The notes: generated from the sequence alone by a model not told the origin. A stretch of 64,000 bases of DNA from ATM1 sp003577165 (GCA_030263715.1 SZPM01000013.1:5757-69756); one strand, 5' to 3'; counted from the stretch's first letter, positions 16,979-26,036 are shown. Translations and numbers: made by a program.

Positions 16979-19900
16979 GTGAGATGGCGGAAAATCATCC
17001 CGAAACTTTTTAAAGCTGATTCAACAGCAGATCCGAATCTGGAGGGCAGCACCCCCGAAATCGCAGAGCACGGACATGACCCGTCCGAAGCAGGCGCTGC
17101 CGATTCGGGGCCGCCGGGACCGAAAGGTTCTAACGCTCGGGCCACTCCAAAGCCGAGACCGAAGCGGGGCGCGAAGCAGCGGCAGGAACCTGACGCCAAA
17201 GCGACCGCGCCAGAAGCCGATTTAGGAGTGGGCGTGCGCTTCCGGGACACCTCTGGCGCGCAGAAGGCGCCGCGGAAGAGCGAAGCCCCGCCATCGCAGG
17301 CGCCGAAGACGGGCGGGCGGAGACGAAGAGCATCGCGCGATTCGAGCAGCGCGCAACCCGCCGAGAAAGTCCGGGAAAAGGCCGCTCCGCCACGGGCAGA
17401 AACCAGGGCGCCTTCGCGCCGTCATGCGTCGAAGGCAAAAACTCAGCAGCCGCCGCAACGCCCCCCCCGAAGGCCCGCTTTTCTCTTTGCTGAGGACCTG
17501 ACGAAAGTCGATGTGCCGGCGGACGCACCACGGATCGTCCTCCTCTCCGGCAAGCCGCAGCTCGTCGTCAATCACCGGCTCGTTCCTCCGCTGATGTTCT
17601 TCGGCAACCCGCAAACGGAGGCAAAGGCCGACACCACATTCGGAGAGGTTCGAAAGGCCGCAGGAGCCGGCGTGCACCTTCATTGCCTGCACGTCGAGTT
17701 CACCGTCTCGGAAGAGGGGGCGCAAACGGCCCTCGACATCTCCGCATACCTCCTGCAGAGGGCATTGGAGGCCGATCCGGACGCACTCGTGATGTTTCGA
17801 GTCGTGTTCTCGGGGCCGCCTCAGTGGGAGAAAAAGTATCCGGACGGGTTCTTCCGGTACGTCGACGGCACGCCCGCCGAGCCGAGCGTGTGCGACCACG
17901 CCTTCTGGTCGGAGGCCGAGAGGCTGCTGGGCGGTTTTGTCCGAGGACTGCGAACGCTTGAGAATGCGGAACGCATACTGGGGCTTCACCTCGATCGCGG
18001 CGAGTGGTTTTTCGCAGACGATTGGGGATACGACAGCAGCGTTGCCGCCGAACGCGCGTTTCGTGAATGGGCCGAAGTTCGATATGGCGGGGATGTTGTG
18101 GCGCTGCAGTCGGCTTGGTTCGACGGAAGGGCGTCGTTCGATCGCCTCCGAGTTCCGGACTTCAACGAGTATCCGCTCTCGCGCGAAGGGTTTTTGCGCG
18201 CCAATCGCAAAGAGCGTCGCTGGGTTGATTACCATCTCTTCCTGAGCGACGCCATGGTCAGCCGGATTCAGAGGTTGGCCTGGAAGGTCAAGGAGGCGAG
18301 CAAAGGCTACTTGCTCGTTGCGGTGAGTTACGGATACACGTTTGAGTGGTCGCATCCTGCAAGCGGCCATCTCAGTCTCGGGAAACTGCTGAGGACGCGG
18401 GAGATCGACATCATTTGTGGGCCACCCAGTTACCGCGATCGCGAGATGGGGGGGGCGGCCGCCTTTCCCGGACCCGTGGACAGTTTTGCCCTCAACGGCA
18501 AACTGTTCATTAGCGAAGAGGATTTCAAGACCGCGATCAGCACAGCCCGCGAACCGGATGACTTCAACCCGGTGATGGAGACGCCTCAGGCGCTGGAAGC
18601 TGCCCACTGGCGAGGCCTGGGGAGCGCCCTCGCGCACGGACACGGCCTCTCCTGGATGGACCTCTGGGGCAACGGCTGGCTCAACACCCCGGCGATCTGG
18701 AAGCGCGCGGAGAAGGTCCGCGATGCTCTGATCCGGGCCTCCGCGACGACGTCCACCGACCCAGATGTGGCGGTGCTCATCGACGAGCGAAGCCTCGCGT
18801 ACCTCAGCGATCGAAAGGCCTTCAAGCAACTGGTTCAGGACTCGCGCGAAGCCGTCCTGAGGGCTGGAGTGTCCGCGGGCTTTTATCTTCTGTCCGACCT
18901 CGCGCACAGAAGCCGGTTTCCTGATGCGAAACTTTACGTGTTCCTGAACGCATGGGACGTCCGCCCCGAAGTGAGAGAGGCGATCAAGTCGCGCCTCCAG
19001 CGGGGGGGGAAGACTCTGTTTTGGGTGTACGCTGCCGGCCTCTTCGAGAACGGAAGAAGCGCGATCGAGCGGGTGAGGGAAGTCACCGGCATCGCGATTC
19101 GGCCGCAGCCCTTCAACAGCCGAGCCGGCACGACCATTTTGAGTCGCAAGCACCCTCTCACGGAGCTTCTTGAAGAGAGAGCGCTGAGCGTCGTGGACCA
19201 GCTTGAGCCGAGTTACTTCGCAATTCCTGAGGAGAACGCCGTGGTGCTGGGTGAATACACGCAGACGGGCCTCCCATCGTTCGTCGTCCGCGAAGTTCGC
19301 GGCGAGACTCCGGAACACGCCTGGCGGACCGCGTTCCTCGGCGAGCCTCTGATCAACGAGAAGATCATCCGAGGTCTGTGCCAACTTGCGGGCGTACAAG
19401 TCTGGAACTACCACGGTGATGTCGTGCACGCACGACCGCCATTCTTGTCGATTCACTATCGAGGCGCCGGCCATAGAACGGCGACCCTTCCCGATCGGTG
19501 GCACGCATACGACGTAATTGAGGGCGACATGGTCGCGCAAGACACGACGCACCTGAAGAGCCAGGCTACCGACGGCGCGACCCAAGTGTTCCTCGTAGGC
19601 GAGCAAGAAGACGTCAAGGAACTTGCCTCCTTGGATACGAACCAAATCCTCGCGCGCGAACTGGACCTCCCCCCCGCAGTGGAGGAGGACGACGCCGCAA
19701 AAGGACTCGACCTCTCCGTCGAGGCTGCGCCTCAGGAAGTCGACGAGTTCCTGGCCCTCATGTCCATCGTCATGGACGCGACGGCAGATTCTGAGGAACT
19801 CGACGAGGTCGCTCAGCCAAAGCCCACCAGAAGACGAACAAGGCCCGAACCTCAGCAGAAAGCGCAAAAGAAGCCGAGTCGGCGAGAGAGGCCCAAAGGC

Positions 19901-19981
19901 CGGAAGAAGGGCCCCGAGCCATCGCAAGACTCTGCAAAAGGCGAAGCCGAGGTTGGCGTCGTCTTTAGGAACAAAGAGTAG
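16979..19981 (+). CDS. GH42-like glycoside hydrolase core with disordered basic/acidic tails
   Basis: Protein of 1000 residues. Residues about 165-880 resemble beta-galactosidases of the GH42/clan A type: a (beta/alpha)8 barrel with HLDRGEWFF (Glu342, proposed acid/base) and LNGKLFISEED (Glu513 or 514, proposed nucleophile), and a later region like the trimerisation and beta domains. The first 165 residues are Pro/Ala/Lys/Arg-rich and the last 75 are acidic then Lys/Arg-rich, both probably disordered. A short motif VGV-x-F-R occurs in both tails (residues 84-89 and 992-997). There is no signal peptide, so it is presumably cytoplasmic. Start is GTG; era follows 6 bases after the stop. Substrate unknown. 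Confidence 0.65.
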   Translation: MRWRKIIPKLFKADSTADPNLEGSTPEIAEHGHDPSEAGAADSGPPGPKGSNARATPKPRPKRGAKQRQEPDAKATAPEADLGVGVRFRDTSGAQKAPRKSEAPPSQAPKTGGRRRRASRDSSSAQPAEKVREKAAPPRAETRAPSRRHASKAKTQQPPQRPPRRPAFLFAEDLTKVDVPADAPRIVLLSGKPQLVVNHRLVPPLMFFGNPQTEAKADTTFGEVRKAAGAGVHLHCLHVEFTVSEEGAQTALDISAYLLQRALEADPDALVMFRVVFSGPPQWEKKYPDGFFRYVDGTPAEPSVCDHAFWSEAERLLGGFVRGLRTLENAERILGLHLDRGEWFFADDWGYDSSVAAERAFREWAEVRYGGDVVALQSAWFDGRASFDRLRVPDFNEYPLSREGFLRANRKERRWVDYHLFLSDAMVSRIQRLAWKVKEASKGYLLVAVSYGYTFEWSHPASGHLSLGKLLRTREIDIICGPPSYRDREMGGAAAFPGPVDSFALNGKLFISEEDFKTAISTAREPDDFNPVMETPQALEAAHWRGLGSALAHGHGLSWMDLWGNGWLNTPAIWKRAEKVRDALIRASATTSTDPDVAVLIDERSLAYLSDRKAFKQLVQDSREAVLRAGVSAGFYLLSDLAHRSRFPDAKLYVFLNAWDVRPEVREAIKSRLQRGGKTLFWVYAAGLFENGRSAIERVREVTGIAIRPQPFNSRAGTTILSRKHPLTELLEERALSVVDQLEPSYFAIPEENAVVLGEYTQTGLPSFVVREVRGETPEHAWRTAFLGEPLINEKIIRGLCQLAGVQVWNYHGDVVHARPPFLSIHYRGAGHRTATLPDRWHAYDVIEGDMVAQDTTHLKSQATDGATQVFLVGEQEDVKELASLDTNQILARELDLPPAVEEDDAAKGLDLSVEAAPQEVDEFLALMSIVMDATADSEELDEVAQPKPTRRRTRPEPQQKAQKKPSRRERPKGRKKGPEPSQDSAKGEAEVGVVFRNKE

Positions 19982-19987
19982 TCAGAG

Positions 19988-20890
19988 ATGGGCTTTCGCT
20001 GCGGGCGCGTTGCCGTCGTGGGCAAACCGAATGTCGGCAAGAGCACGCTTGTGAATTATCTCGTCGGCGAGAAGGTCGCGATTACCGCCGACAAACCTCA
20101 GACCACTCGGACAACCATCCTCGGCATCGCGAATCGTCCAAGCGCGCAGGTCATCTTTCTCGACACTCCCGGGATCCACAAACCTCGCACGAAATTAGGG
20201 AAGGTGATGGTGGATCGTGCTGTCCAAACTCTGGCCGAGTGCGACGCGATTCTCTTTGTCGTCGACTGCTCCCGGCCGCCCGAAGAGGATGACGAACGGA
20301 TTGCGCGCATGATTCGCACGGAGCCGGCCAAGCCGGTGGTCGTCGCGCTCAACAAGATGGACCGGCTGCGACCGGAGCACGTGGAGATGAATTACCACGC
20401 GTATGAACAACTGACCGCTCCGTCACAGCTCATGTACACCAACGGCCTCACTGGCGAGAACGGCGACAAACTGATGGAGATGTTGATCGGTGTTCTCCCC
20501 GCTCGTGGCCGTGAGTTTGCCGACGAGTCCATGTTTACGACGCAGCACATCCGGGACATGGCGGCGGAGATCATTCGCGAAAAGGCGATCCAAAACCTCC
20601 GCGAGGAGGTCCCGCACGGGGTGGCTGTTCAGGTCGAGAGTTGGCAGGATCCGACCCCGACGGACGCGTCCCCCATCACCCGAATCGAAGCCGCCATCGT
20701 CGTGGAGAAGACGTCCCACAAACCGATCCTGATCGGGCGAAAGGGGTCGCTGATAAAGGCCATCGGCTCTCTCGCGCGAGTCGAGATCGAGAAACTTATC
20801 GGCACGAAGGTCTTCCTCGACCTTCGGGTGAAGGTCGAGGAGCACTGGCGAGACGACCCAAGACAACTCAGAAACCTCGGGCTGACCTAA
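19988..20890 (+). CDS. era: GTPase Era
   Basis: Ras-like GTPase that binds the 3' end of 16S rRNA and assists 30S assembly. G1 GKPNVGKST (P-loop), G3 DTPG, G4 NKMD and the switch KPQTTRTTILG are intact. The C-terminal KH domain has GRKGSLIKAIG near residue 250. The 300-residue length is normal. An upstream AGAG gives a weak ribosome binding site. It is next to the GH42-like gene and not to the usual neighbours (rnc, recO, ybeY). Confidence 0.97.
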   Translation: MGFRCGRVAVVGKPNVGKSTLVNYLVGEKVAITADKPQTTRTTILGIANRPSAQVIFLDTPGIHKPRTKLGKVMVDRAVQTLAECDAILFVVDCSRPPEEDDERIARMIRTEPAKPVVVALNKMDRLRPEHVEMNYHAYEQLTAPSQLMYTNGLTGENGDKLMEMLIGVLPARGREFADESMFTTQHIRDMAAEIIREKAIQNLREEVPHGVAVQVESWQDPTPTDASPITRIEAAIVVEKTSHKPILIGRKGSLIKAIGSLARVEIEKLIGTKVFLDLRVKVEEHWRDDPRQLRNLGLT

Positions 20891-21031
20891 GTCCCATCGG
20901 TCGCCGACTGACCTGCCGGCCGAGCGGGCATCGGCCTGCCCACCCCGGCCCGAAAGAAGCTGTCCGCAAACGGCGCAACAGCGAGCCGGGCAAGAGTAGA
21001 ATACGGGCGCCTTTCCTTAGGAGGACATTGG
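20891..21031 (+). promoter_or_regulatory. Era-gcvH intergenic with -10 (TAGAAT) and strong Shine-Dalgarno sequence
   Basis: TAGAAT at 20997-21002 is a plausible -10 about 30 bases before gcvH. AGGAGGA at 21019-21025 lies 6 bases before its GTG, one of the best ribosome binding sites in the window. A GGGCA/TGCCC hairpin around 20927-20942 could help terminate era transcription, but lacks a T tract. No glycine riboswitch structure was recognised. Confidence 0.4.
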
Positions 21032-21406
21032 GTGAACGTTCCCGCTGATTTGAAATACACGAAAACGCACGAATGGGTGAAGTTTGATGGAGACGTCGCT
21101 ACGATCGGTATCACCGACTATGCTCAAAGCGAACTGGGGGACATCGTTTACGTCGACCTTCCCGAGCCCGGGAGGGTTCTCAATCAAGGAGACAGTTTCG
21201 GCACCGTGGAGTCAGTCAAAACGGTTTCGGATGTGTACGCGCCCGTGAGTGGAGAAGTCGCCGAGGTGAACGGCGAACTCGAGGCAAGCAGCGAACTGAT
21301 GAACACAGATCCTTACGGTCGAGGGTGGCTTGTGAAAATCCGCTTCGAGGGAACGCCCAGTGAACTGATGGACGCGGAAGCGTACAAGGAGTCTTTGAAA
21401 GGGTAA
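21032..21406 (+). CDS. gcvH: Glycine cleavage system H protein
   Basis: Small lipoyl carrier that shuttles the aminomethyl group between the P, T and L proteins of the glycine cleavage complex. The family start KYTKTHEWVKFDGDVATIGIT and the lipoylation segment ESVKTVSDVYAPVSGEV, with its central Lys, are clear. At 124 residues it is standard length. The GTG start is fixed by AGGAGGA 6 bases upstream. It leads the gcvH-gcvPA-gcvPB-lipoate ligase operon; the T protein (gcvT) is not in the window. Confidence 0.97.
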   Translation: MNVPADLKYTKTHEWVKFDGDVATIGITDYAQSELGDIVYVDLPEPGRVLNQGDSFGTVESVKTVSDVYAPVSGEVAEVNGELEASSELMNTDPYGRGWLVKIRFEGTPSELMDAEAYKESLKG

Positions 21407-21410
21407 CGGT

Positions 21411-21422
21411 TAGGATTATCGG
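21411..21422 (+). promoter_or_regulatory. Possible leaderless -10 (TAGGAT) of gcvPA
   Basis: TAGGAT at 21411-21416 is followed by six bases and the gcvPA ATG, in the 16-base gap after gcvH. There is no Shine-Dalgarno sequence, so this may be an internal leaderless promoter in the operon. Confidence 0.35.
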
Positions 21423-22748
21423 ATGCGCTACATTCCCCACACCGACGCCGATCGCAAGGAAATGCTCCAAACGATCGGCGTTTCCACGATCGACGAACTG
21501 TTCGAGCAGATTCCCGGCAATCTGCGCGTTAGTGGACCTCTAAACATCCCGGAGTCACTGGATGAGCACGCGCTCCTCGTTGAGCTGCGAAAGATCGGGT
21601 CCGCGAATCGAAGCACGAGTGACCTCATCTCCTTCCTGGGCGCAGGAGTCTACGAGCATTACGTCCCATCAATCGTCATGGAACTCATCAGCCGAGGTGA
21701 GTTCCTTTCGGCATACACGCCCTATCAACCCGAAGTGAGCCAAGGCTACTTGCAGACCATCTACGAGTTCCAAACGATGATCTGCGAGATTACGGGGATG
21801 GAGGTGGCGAACGCCTCAATGTACGATGGCGCGACGGCGCTGTCTGAAGCCGTCATCATGGCGAGCGGACTTAAGCACCGCTCGAGGATCCTCGTGGCCC
21901 GCGAAGTTCACCCACATTACGTCCAATGCGTGCAGACGTTCGCACGCTCAGTCGAGTGTCAGGTCGAAATCGTTGACACCGACAAACTCGTGGACACGCT
22001 GGACGACACTACGGCCTGCGTTGCGTTCCAATATCCGGATTTCTTTGGTCGAGCCTTCAACCCGCGTTCGCTCATCGACGCCGCGCATCGCAGTGGAGCG
22101 TTAGCGATCGCGATTTCCGATCCGGTCGCCCTCGGCGTGCTCGAACCGCCGGGCTCCTTCGGCGCGGATGTCGTTGTCGGCGACTGCCAAAGCCTCGGAA
22201 TACCAATGGGATTTGGTGGCCCCCACGCGGGCTACTTTGCCGTGAAGCGCGAACTGGTTCGGGCGATCCCAGGGAGGATTGTGGGAGCAACGCACGACTC
22301 CCAGGGCCGGCGGGGTTTCGTCATGACCCTCAGGACACGAGAACAGGACATTCGCCGCGAAAAGGCCACGAGCAACATCTGCACGAACCAGGCCCTGATG
22401 GCGCTCTGCGCGACAGTGTGGATGTCGGCGCTCGGAAAGAGTGGCTTCCGCAAGGTAGCAGAGACTTGCGCGCAAAACGCCCATTACGCAGCCTCGCAGC
22501 TCTGCCGCATACCGGGAATCCGGCTGAGGTTTCCTGAGAGTCCGTTCGTCTTTGAGTTCGTTATTGACTGCGGCATGAACGCCACGCAGGTGCGCGACAA
22601 GTTGATGCCGGAAGGCTTCCTTGCCGGCGCGCCTCTCGGAAAGTGGTTCCCCGATCTGCAGTCCTGCTTGCTCGTCGCGGTGACGGAAGTGAGGACTCGT
22701 GATGAAATTGATAGGTTCGTGACCGAGTTCGCGAAGGTGGTGAGTTGA
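21423..22748 (+). CDS. gcvPA: Glycine dehydrogenase (decarboxylating) subunit 1
   Basis: N-terminal half of the split P protein, which decarboxylates glycine and loads the aminomethyl group on GcvH. Typical start MRYIPHTDADRKEMLQTIG, then FLGAGVYEHYVPS, YTPYQPEVSQGYLQTIYEFQ and a GFGGPHAGYFA segment. At 441 residues it has the full length of the two-subunit type. It lacks the cofactor Lys, which is in subunit 2. Its TGA overlaps the ATG of gcvPB by one base, giving translational coupling for a 1:1 complex. Confidence 0.97.
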   Translation: MRYIPHTDADRKEMLQTIGVSTIDELFEQIPGNLRVSGPLNIPESLDEHALLVELRKIGSANRSTSDLISFLGAGVYEHYVPSIVMELISRGEFLSAYTPYQPEVSQGYLQTIYEFQTMICEITGMEVANASMYDGATALSEAVIMASGLKHRSRILVAREVHPHYVQCVQTFARSVECQVEIVDTDKLVDTLDDTTACVAFQYPDFFGRAFNPRSLIDAAHRSGALAIAISDPVALGVLEPPGSFGADVVVGDCQSLGIPMGFGGPHAGYFAVKRELVRAIPGRIVGATHDSQGRRGFVMTLRTREQDIRREKATSNICTNQALMALCATVWMSALGKSGFRKVAETCAQNAHYAASQLCRIPGIRLRFPESPFVFEFVIDCGMNATQVRDKLMPEGFLAGAPLGKWFPDLQSCLLVAVTEVRTRDEIDRFVTEFAKVVS

Positions 22749-24226
22749 TGGCCGACTTTCCACTGATCTTTGAGAAGTCGAAGCCCGGTCGGTTGGGCGC
22801 CCCCCCTCCGGTCTGCGATGTTCCCGGCCAGCCTTTGACCGACCTATTGCCACGCGACCTGATTCGTGAACCTGCCGCACTGCCTGAACTCGGTGAACTC
22901 GAAGTGGTAAGGCACTTCACGAACCTGAGCCATCGAAACTACGGCATCGACACGGGTTTCTATCCTCTCGGCTCATGCACGATGAAATACAACCCTCGGG
23001 TGAATGAAGCCGCCGCGGCGAACCCCTCTTTCACGGGAGTCCATCCGATGCAGCCGGTTGAAACCGTTCAGGGCTGTCTTCGCGTGGTCCATGACCTTCA
23101 ATCATGGATGGCGGAGATCACGGGCTTTTCGACGGCGACGATGCAGCCACCGGCAGGCGCGAGCGGGGAACTGCTCTGCCTTCTCATGATCCGCGCTTAC
23201 CACGAATCTCGAGGAGAGGCAGAACAGCGTCGGGTCGTGCTCGTGCCCGACAGCGCGCACGGAACGAACCCCGCAAGCGCGGCACGGGCTGGGTACCGCG
23301 TCGAGTCGATTAAGACCGATGCGAAGGGACTCACCGACATCGAAGACCTCAAAGCGCATCTGAGCGAAAACGTCGCGGCGATGATGCTCACAAACCCGAG
23401 CACGCTGGGCCTTTTTGAGGAGAACATCGTGGAGGTCTGCGAATTGCTTCACTCGTGCGGCGCACAAGTGTTCTGCGACGGAGCCAACATGAACGCAATG
23501 GTCGGCGTGACACGACCTGGCGACCACGGCTTCGACTGCATGCACCTAAACCTCCACAAGACGTTCAGCACACCGCATGGCGGTGGCGGTCCTGGCTGCG
23601 GATGTGTCGCCGTGAAGGCGCATCTGGAACCGTTCCTCCCGACTCCCGTCGTCGCGAAAGAAGGAGACGCATACAAACTCGAGTGGGATAGGGAGAGTTC
23701 CGTCGGCAGGGTGCACGCGTTCTTCGGTAACTTCCTGATGAACGTGCGTGCCTGGGCGTACGTGAGGGCCTACGGCCGGGAAGGTCTTCCGGAAATCGCG
23801 CGCCATGCCGTTCTGAACGCGAATTACGTGCAGGCTAGAATTCGATCGGAGTTTCCGCCTGCATTCGATCGACACTGCATGCACGAGTGCGTGCTGACGG
23901 CAAAGCCGCTCCGCGAATTCGGCGTGCGCGCACTCGATGTCAGCAAACGCCTCATAGACTACGGCTTCCATCCACCGACGAACTACTTCCCGCTCATTGT
24001 TCCAGAGGCGCTGATGATCGAGCCGACGGAAACTGAAACCAAGGAGACGCTGGACGCCTTCTGTGATGTGATGCTACGCATTGCGCAAGAAGCGAAGGAG
24101 AATCCGGAGGTGCTCCACTCGGCGCCGCACAACGCCACGGTCGGTCGTCTCGACGAGGCGTATGCTGCGAAGACGCTGGACGTGAAGTGGAACCGGAATC
24201 CAGGCAGCCCAGTTGAAGTCGGATAG
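22748..24226 (+). CDS. gcvPB: Glycine dehydrogenase (decarboxylating) subunit 2
   Basis: PLP-bearing half of the split P protein. Family signatures: LGSCTMKYNPR, QPPAGASGELLCLLMIRAYH, PDSAHGTNPASAA and MHLNLHKTFSTPHGGGGPG, where Lys271 should form the Schiff base with PLP. The ATG at 22748 overlaps the gcvPA stop; a TTG at 22745 would add only one residue. At 492 residues it is full length. Its last 14 bases overlap the lipoate ligase gene. Confidence 0.97.
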   Translation: MADFPLIFEKSKPGRLGAPPPVCDVPGQPLTDLLPRDLIREPAALPELGELEVVRHFTNLSHRNYGIDTGFYPLGSCTMKYNPRVNEAAAANPSFTGVHPMQPVETVQGCLRVVHDLQSWMAEITGFSTATMQPPAGASGELLCLLMIRAYHESRGEAEQRRVVLVPDSAHGTNPASAARAGYRVESIKTDAKGLTDIEDLKAHLSENVAAMMLTNPSTLGLFEENIVEVCELLHSCGAQVFCDGANMNAMVGVTRPGDHGFDCMHLNLHKTFSTPHGGGGPGCGCVAVKAHLEPFLPTPVVAKEGDAYKLEWDRESSVGRVHAFFGNFLMNVRAWAYVRAYGREGLPEIARHAVLNANYVQARIRSEFPPAFDRHCMHECVLTAKPLREFGVRALDVSKRLIDYGFHPPTNYFPLIVPEALMIEPTETETKETLDAFCDVMLRIAQEAKENPEVLHSAPHNATVGRLDEAYAAKTLDVKWNRNPGSPVEVG

Positions 24227-24935
24227 GGATTTCCTCCAAGTCGAGCACGCGCGCGCGGGCGACTACAACATGCGAGTCGACGCGGAACTGCTCCACGCTG
24301 CGTCGGAGGGCCGCGGTGGCGCGCGCATTTACGAGTGGGACGGTCCGTGGGTGTCCTTGGGCACTTCTCAGTCGCCGGACAGAGACCTGATTGATCCTGC
24401 TGCCATCCGATGGGTACGAAGGCCCACGGGGGGGAAGGCGGTTCTCCACGGCCACGACGTCACCGTTTCGATCGCCTGCCCGCTTTCGTCGCTTTGTCCT
24501 GATTCGCGTAAGGTGACCGACGTCTACCGGCGCATCATCGCGCCGATCATTGCGGGGTTAAACGGGGCGGGAATCTCGGCCCGCCTCGCTGCCGATACGC
24601 CGTTCGGTCGTACGAAGGGCCGCACGTCGGATTGCTTCAGCCACATCTCGCCGATTGACGTCGTCGATGCGACAACGGGCCGTAAGTTGGTTGGATGCGC
24701 CTTGCGGGTCACGCGGGAGGCTGTACTGGCCCAATGCAGCGCGCCCGTGGGGATGCCGCTCGTCGACCCGGCAGAGGTCTTTCGGTCCCCGCACGTCCCG
24801 CAGCCACTGGAAGTCGGCAAGGAAAGCCTGGTCGCCTCTCTCCGCCGGGAACTGGCCTCGTTCCTGGGCACAAATGAAAACGTTGCAGAGAACGATAATC
24901 CTCTGCAACGTGATGACGGTCTGCGGCCGCGTTAG
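24213..24935 (+). CDS. Lipoate-protein ligase A / octanoyltransferase LipM family protein
   Basis: Attaches lipoate or octanoate to lipoyl carrier lysines, here most likely GcvH. Motifs: NMRVDAELL near the N-terminus, RRPTGGKAVLHG (the RRxxGGxxVxH substrate loop) and GRKLVGCALRV, whose Lys fits the catalytic Lys of the superfamily. A Cys three residues beyond it could act as in LipM, so ligase and transferase cannot be separated. The TTG at 24213 retains the N-terminal strand; the only early ATG would begin inside NMRVDAE. The last 20 codons contain the hairpin that serves as the sigA terminator on the opposite strand, and the tail after about residue 220 is low in family character. Confidence 0.85.
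   Translation: MKSDRDFLQVEHARAGDYNMRVDAELLHAASEGRGGARIYEWDGPWVSLGTSQSPDRDLIDPAAIRWVRRPTGGKAVLHGHDVTVSIACPLSSLCPDSRKVTDVYRRIIAPIIAGLNGAGISARLAADTPFGRTKGRTSDCFSHISPIDVVDATTGRKLVGCALRVTREAVLAQCSAPVGMPLVDPAEVFRSPHVPQPLEVGKESLVASLRRELASFLGTNENVAENDNPLQRDDGLRPR
24871..24911 (-). terminator. Intrinsic terminator of sigA inside the convergent ligase gene
   Basis: Perfect 11-bp inverted repeat (24880-24890 and 24901-24911) with a 10-base loop. Read on the minus strand the stem is followed by TTTCATTTG, giving a U-rich tail 21-60 bases after the sigA stop. On the plus strand there is no T tract and the sequence is coding. Confidence 0.75.
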
Positions 24936-25888
24936 GCCGACGACTGGAGTTGGACGCCCAACTCCCGGAGTTTTTCGCCGATGTGCCGCAACTTCTTCAT
25001 TGCCCGAAGTTCGATCTGCCGGACGCGCTCGCGGGTTACATTGAGAGCGGTTCCAACCTCTTCGAGGGTGCGGGGCCGATTGTCGTCCAGACCGAACCGC
25101 AGGCGCACGACGTCGCGCTCTCTGGAGGTCAGGCGGCCGAGGATCGAGTCGATCTCCTGCTGCTTGATCATCTCCTTCGTCACTTCCGCCGGTTCCGGCA
25201 TCGCCTTGTTCGGCACGAAGTCTCCGAGGGAACTGTTGTCCTTCTCGCCGACCGGCGTTTCAAGGCTGAGCGGCTCGGCCGACACGCGAAGCATCTCGCG
25301 GACGCGGTCGATGGAGAGACCCACCTCGGCGGCGATCTCCTCTTCGGTCGGCTCTCGCTGGAACTCCTGCTGCAGCCGGTTCTGGGTCTTGACGACCTTG
25401 TTGATCAGCTCGGCCACGTAGACGGGGATCCGGATCGTTCGGCCCTGGTTGATGATCGCTCGGGCGATCGCCCTTCGAATCCACCAGGTGGCGTACGTGC
25501 TGAAGCGGAAGCCCTTTCTCCAGTCGAACTTCTCGACCGCCCGGATGAGGCCCAGATTGCCCTCCTGAATCAGGTCGGCCAGCGGGATTCCCCGAGCGTT
25601 GTACTTCTTCGCGATGCTCACGACAAGCCGGAGGTTCGACTCGATCAGGATTCGCTTGGCCTGGTCGTCACCGATCTGAACTCGGCGGGCCAGGGAGACC
25701 TCCTGTTCGGGCGTGAGCAATTGGGCGCGCCGGGTCTGGCGCATCCACATTTCGAGGTCCTCGGTCTCGTCCGGAACTTCTTCCGGCTCGGCCTCGGCCT
25801 CCTCTTCTTCTTCAGCCTCCTCCTCTTCGAGCAGCTCTTCTTCGAGCGGCTCCTCGGTCTGAGGAGTCAGCACAGTGTTTGCAGTCAT
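24932..25888 (-). CDS. sigA: RNA polymerase primary sigma factor (RpoD/SigA)
   Basis: Principal sigma-70 factor. After an acidic Glu-rich N-terminal stretch (about residues 12-40) come region 1.2 (MWMRQTRRAQLLTPEQEV), region 2 with NLRLVVSIAKKY, DLIQEGNLGLIRAVEKFDWRK and FSTYATWWIRRAI, region 3 (FQREPTEEEIAAEVGLS) and region 4 ending VTRERVRQIELRAMKKLRH. Domain 1.1 is absent or reduced to the acidic tail, so at 318 residues it is shorter than E. coli RpoD. ATG 25888 is preferred over a start 17 codons upstream. A promoter and a roughly 140-base leader lie upstream. It converges on the lipoate ligase gene. Confidence 0.93.
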   Translation of the reverse strand: MTANTVLTPQTEEPLEEELLEEEEAEEEEEAEAEPEEVPDETEDLEMWMRQTRRAQLLTPEQEVSLARRVQIGDDQAKRILIESNLRLVVSIAKKYNARGIPLADLIQEGNLGLIRAVEKFDWRKGFRFSTYATWWIRRAIARAIINQGRTIRIPVYVAELINKVVKTQNRLQQEFQREPTEEEIAAEVGLSIDRVREMLRVSAEPLSLETPVGEKDNSSLGDFVPNKAMPEPAEVTKEMIKQQEIDSILGRLTSRERDVVRLRFGLDDNRPRTLEEVGTALNVTRERVRQIELRAMKKLRHIGEKLRELGVQLQSSA

Positions 25889-25957
25889 ATCGTCTTTTCG
25901 CGTGCTCAATACAGACGCCCGTCCCTTACGGCTTGTCACCCATGTCTACGCGTGGGC

Positions 25958-25975
25958 GGCGCGAAAAGTCGCGCC
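25958..25975 (-). promoter_or_regulatory. Hairpin in the sigA leader
   Basis: Perfect 7-bp stem (25958-25964 with 25969-25975) and 4-base loop in the proposed sigA 5' leader, with no T tract. It may influence mRNA stability or translation; its function is unknown. Confidence 0.35.
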
Positions 25976-26036
25976 AGGTTTGCCTGCAGGCCGGAGCCTC
26001 GTGGATTTGCGGGCATCGTTCGCCGCGTCCGAATAC

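Noticed and set aside
17222..19927. Open frame of about 900 codons on the minus strand, antisense to the GH42-like gene
   Set aside because: A by-product of GC-rich codon bias; no domain or start signal, while the plus-strand frame has catalytic motifs.
20891..21031. Possible glycine riboswitch before gcvH
   Set aside because: The gap is too short for a tandem aptamer and lacks the expected conserved core; only a -10 and a Shine-Dalgarno sequence are visible.
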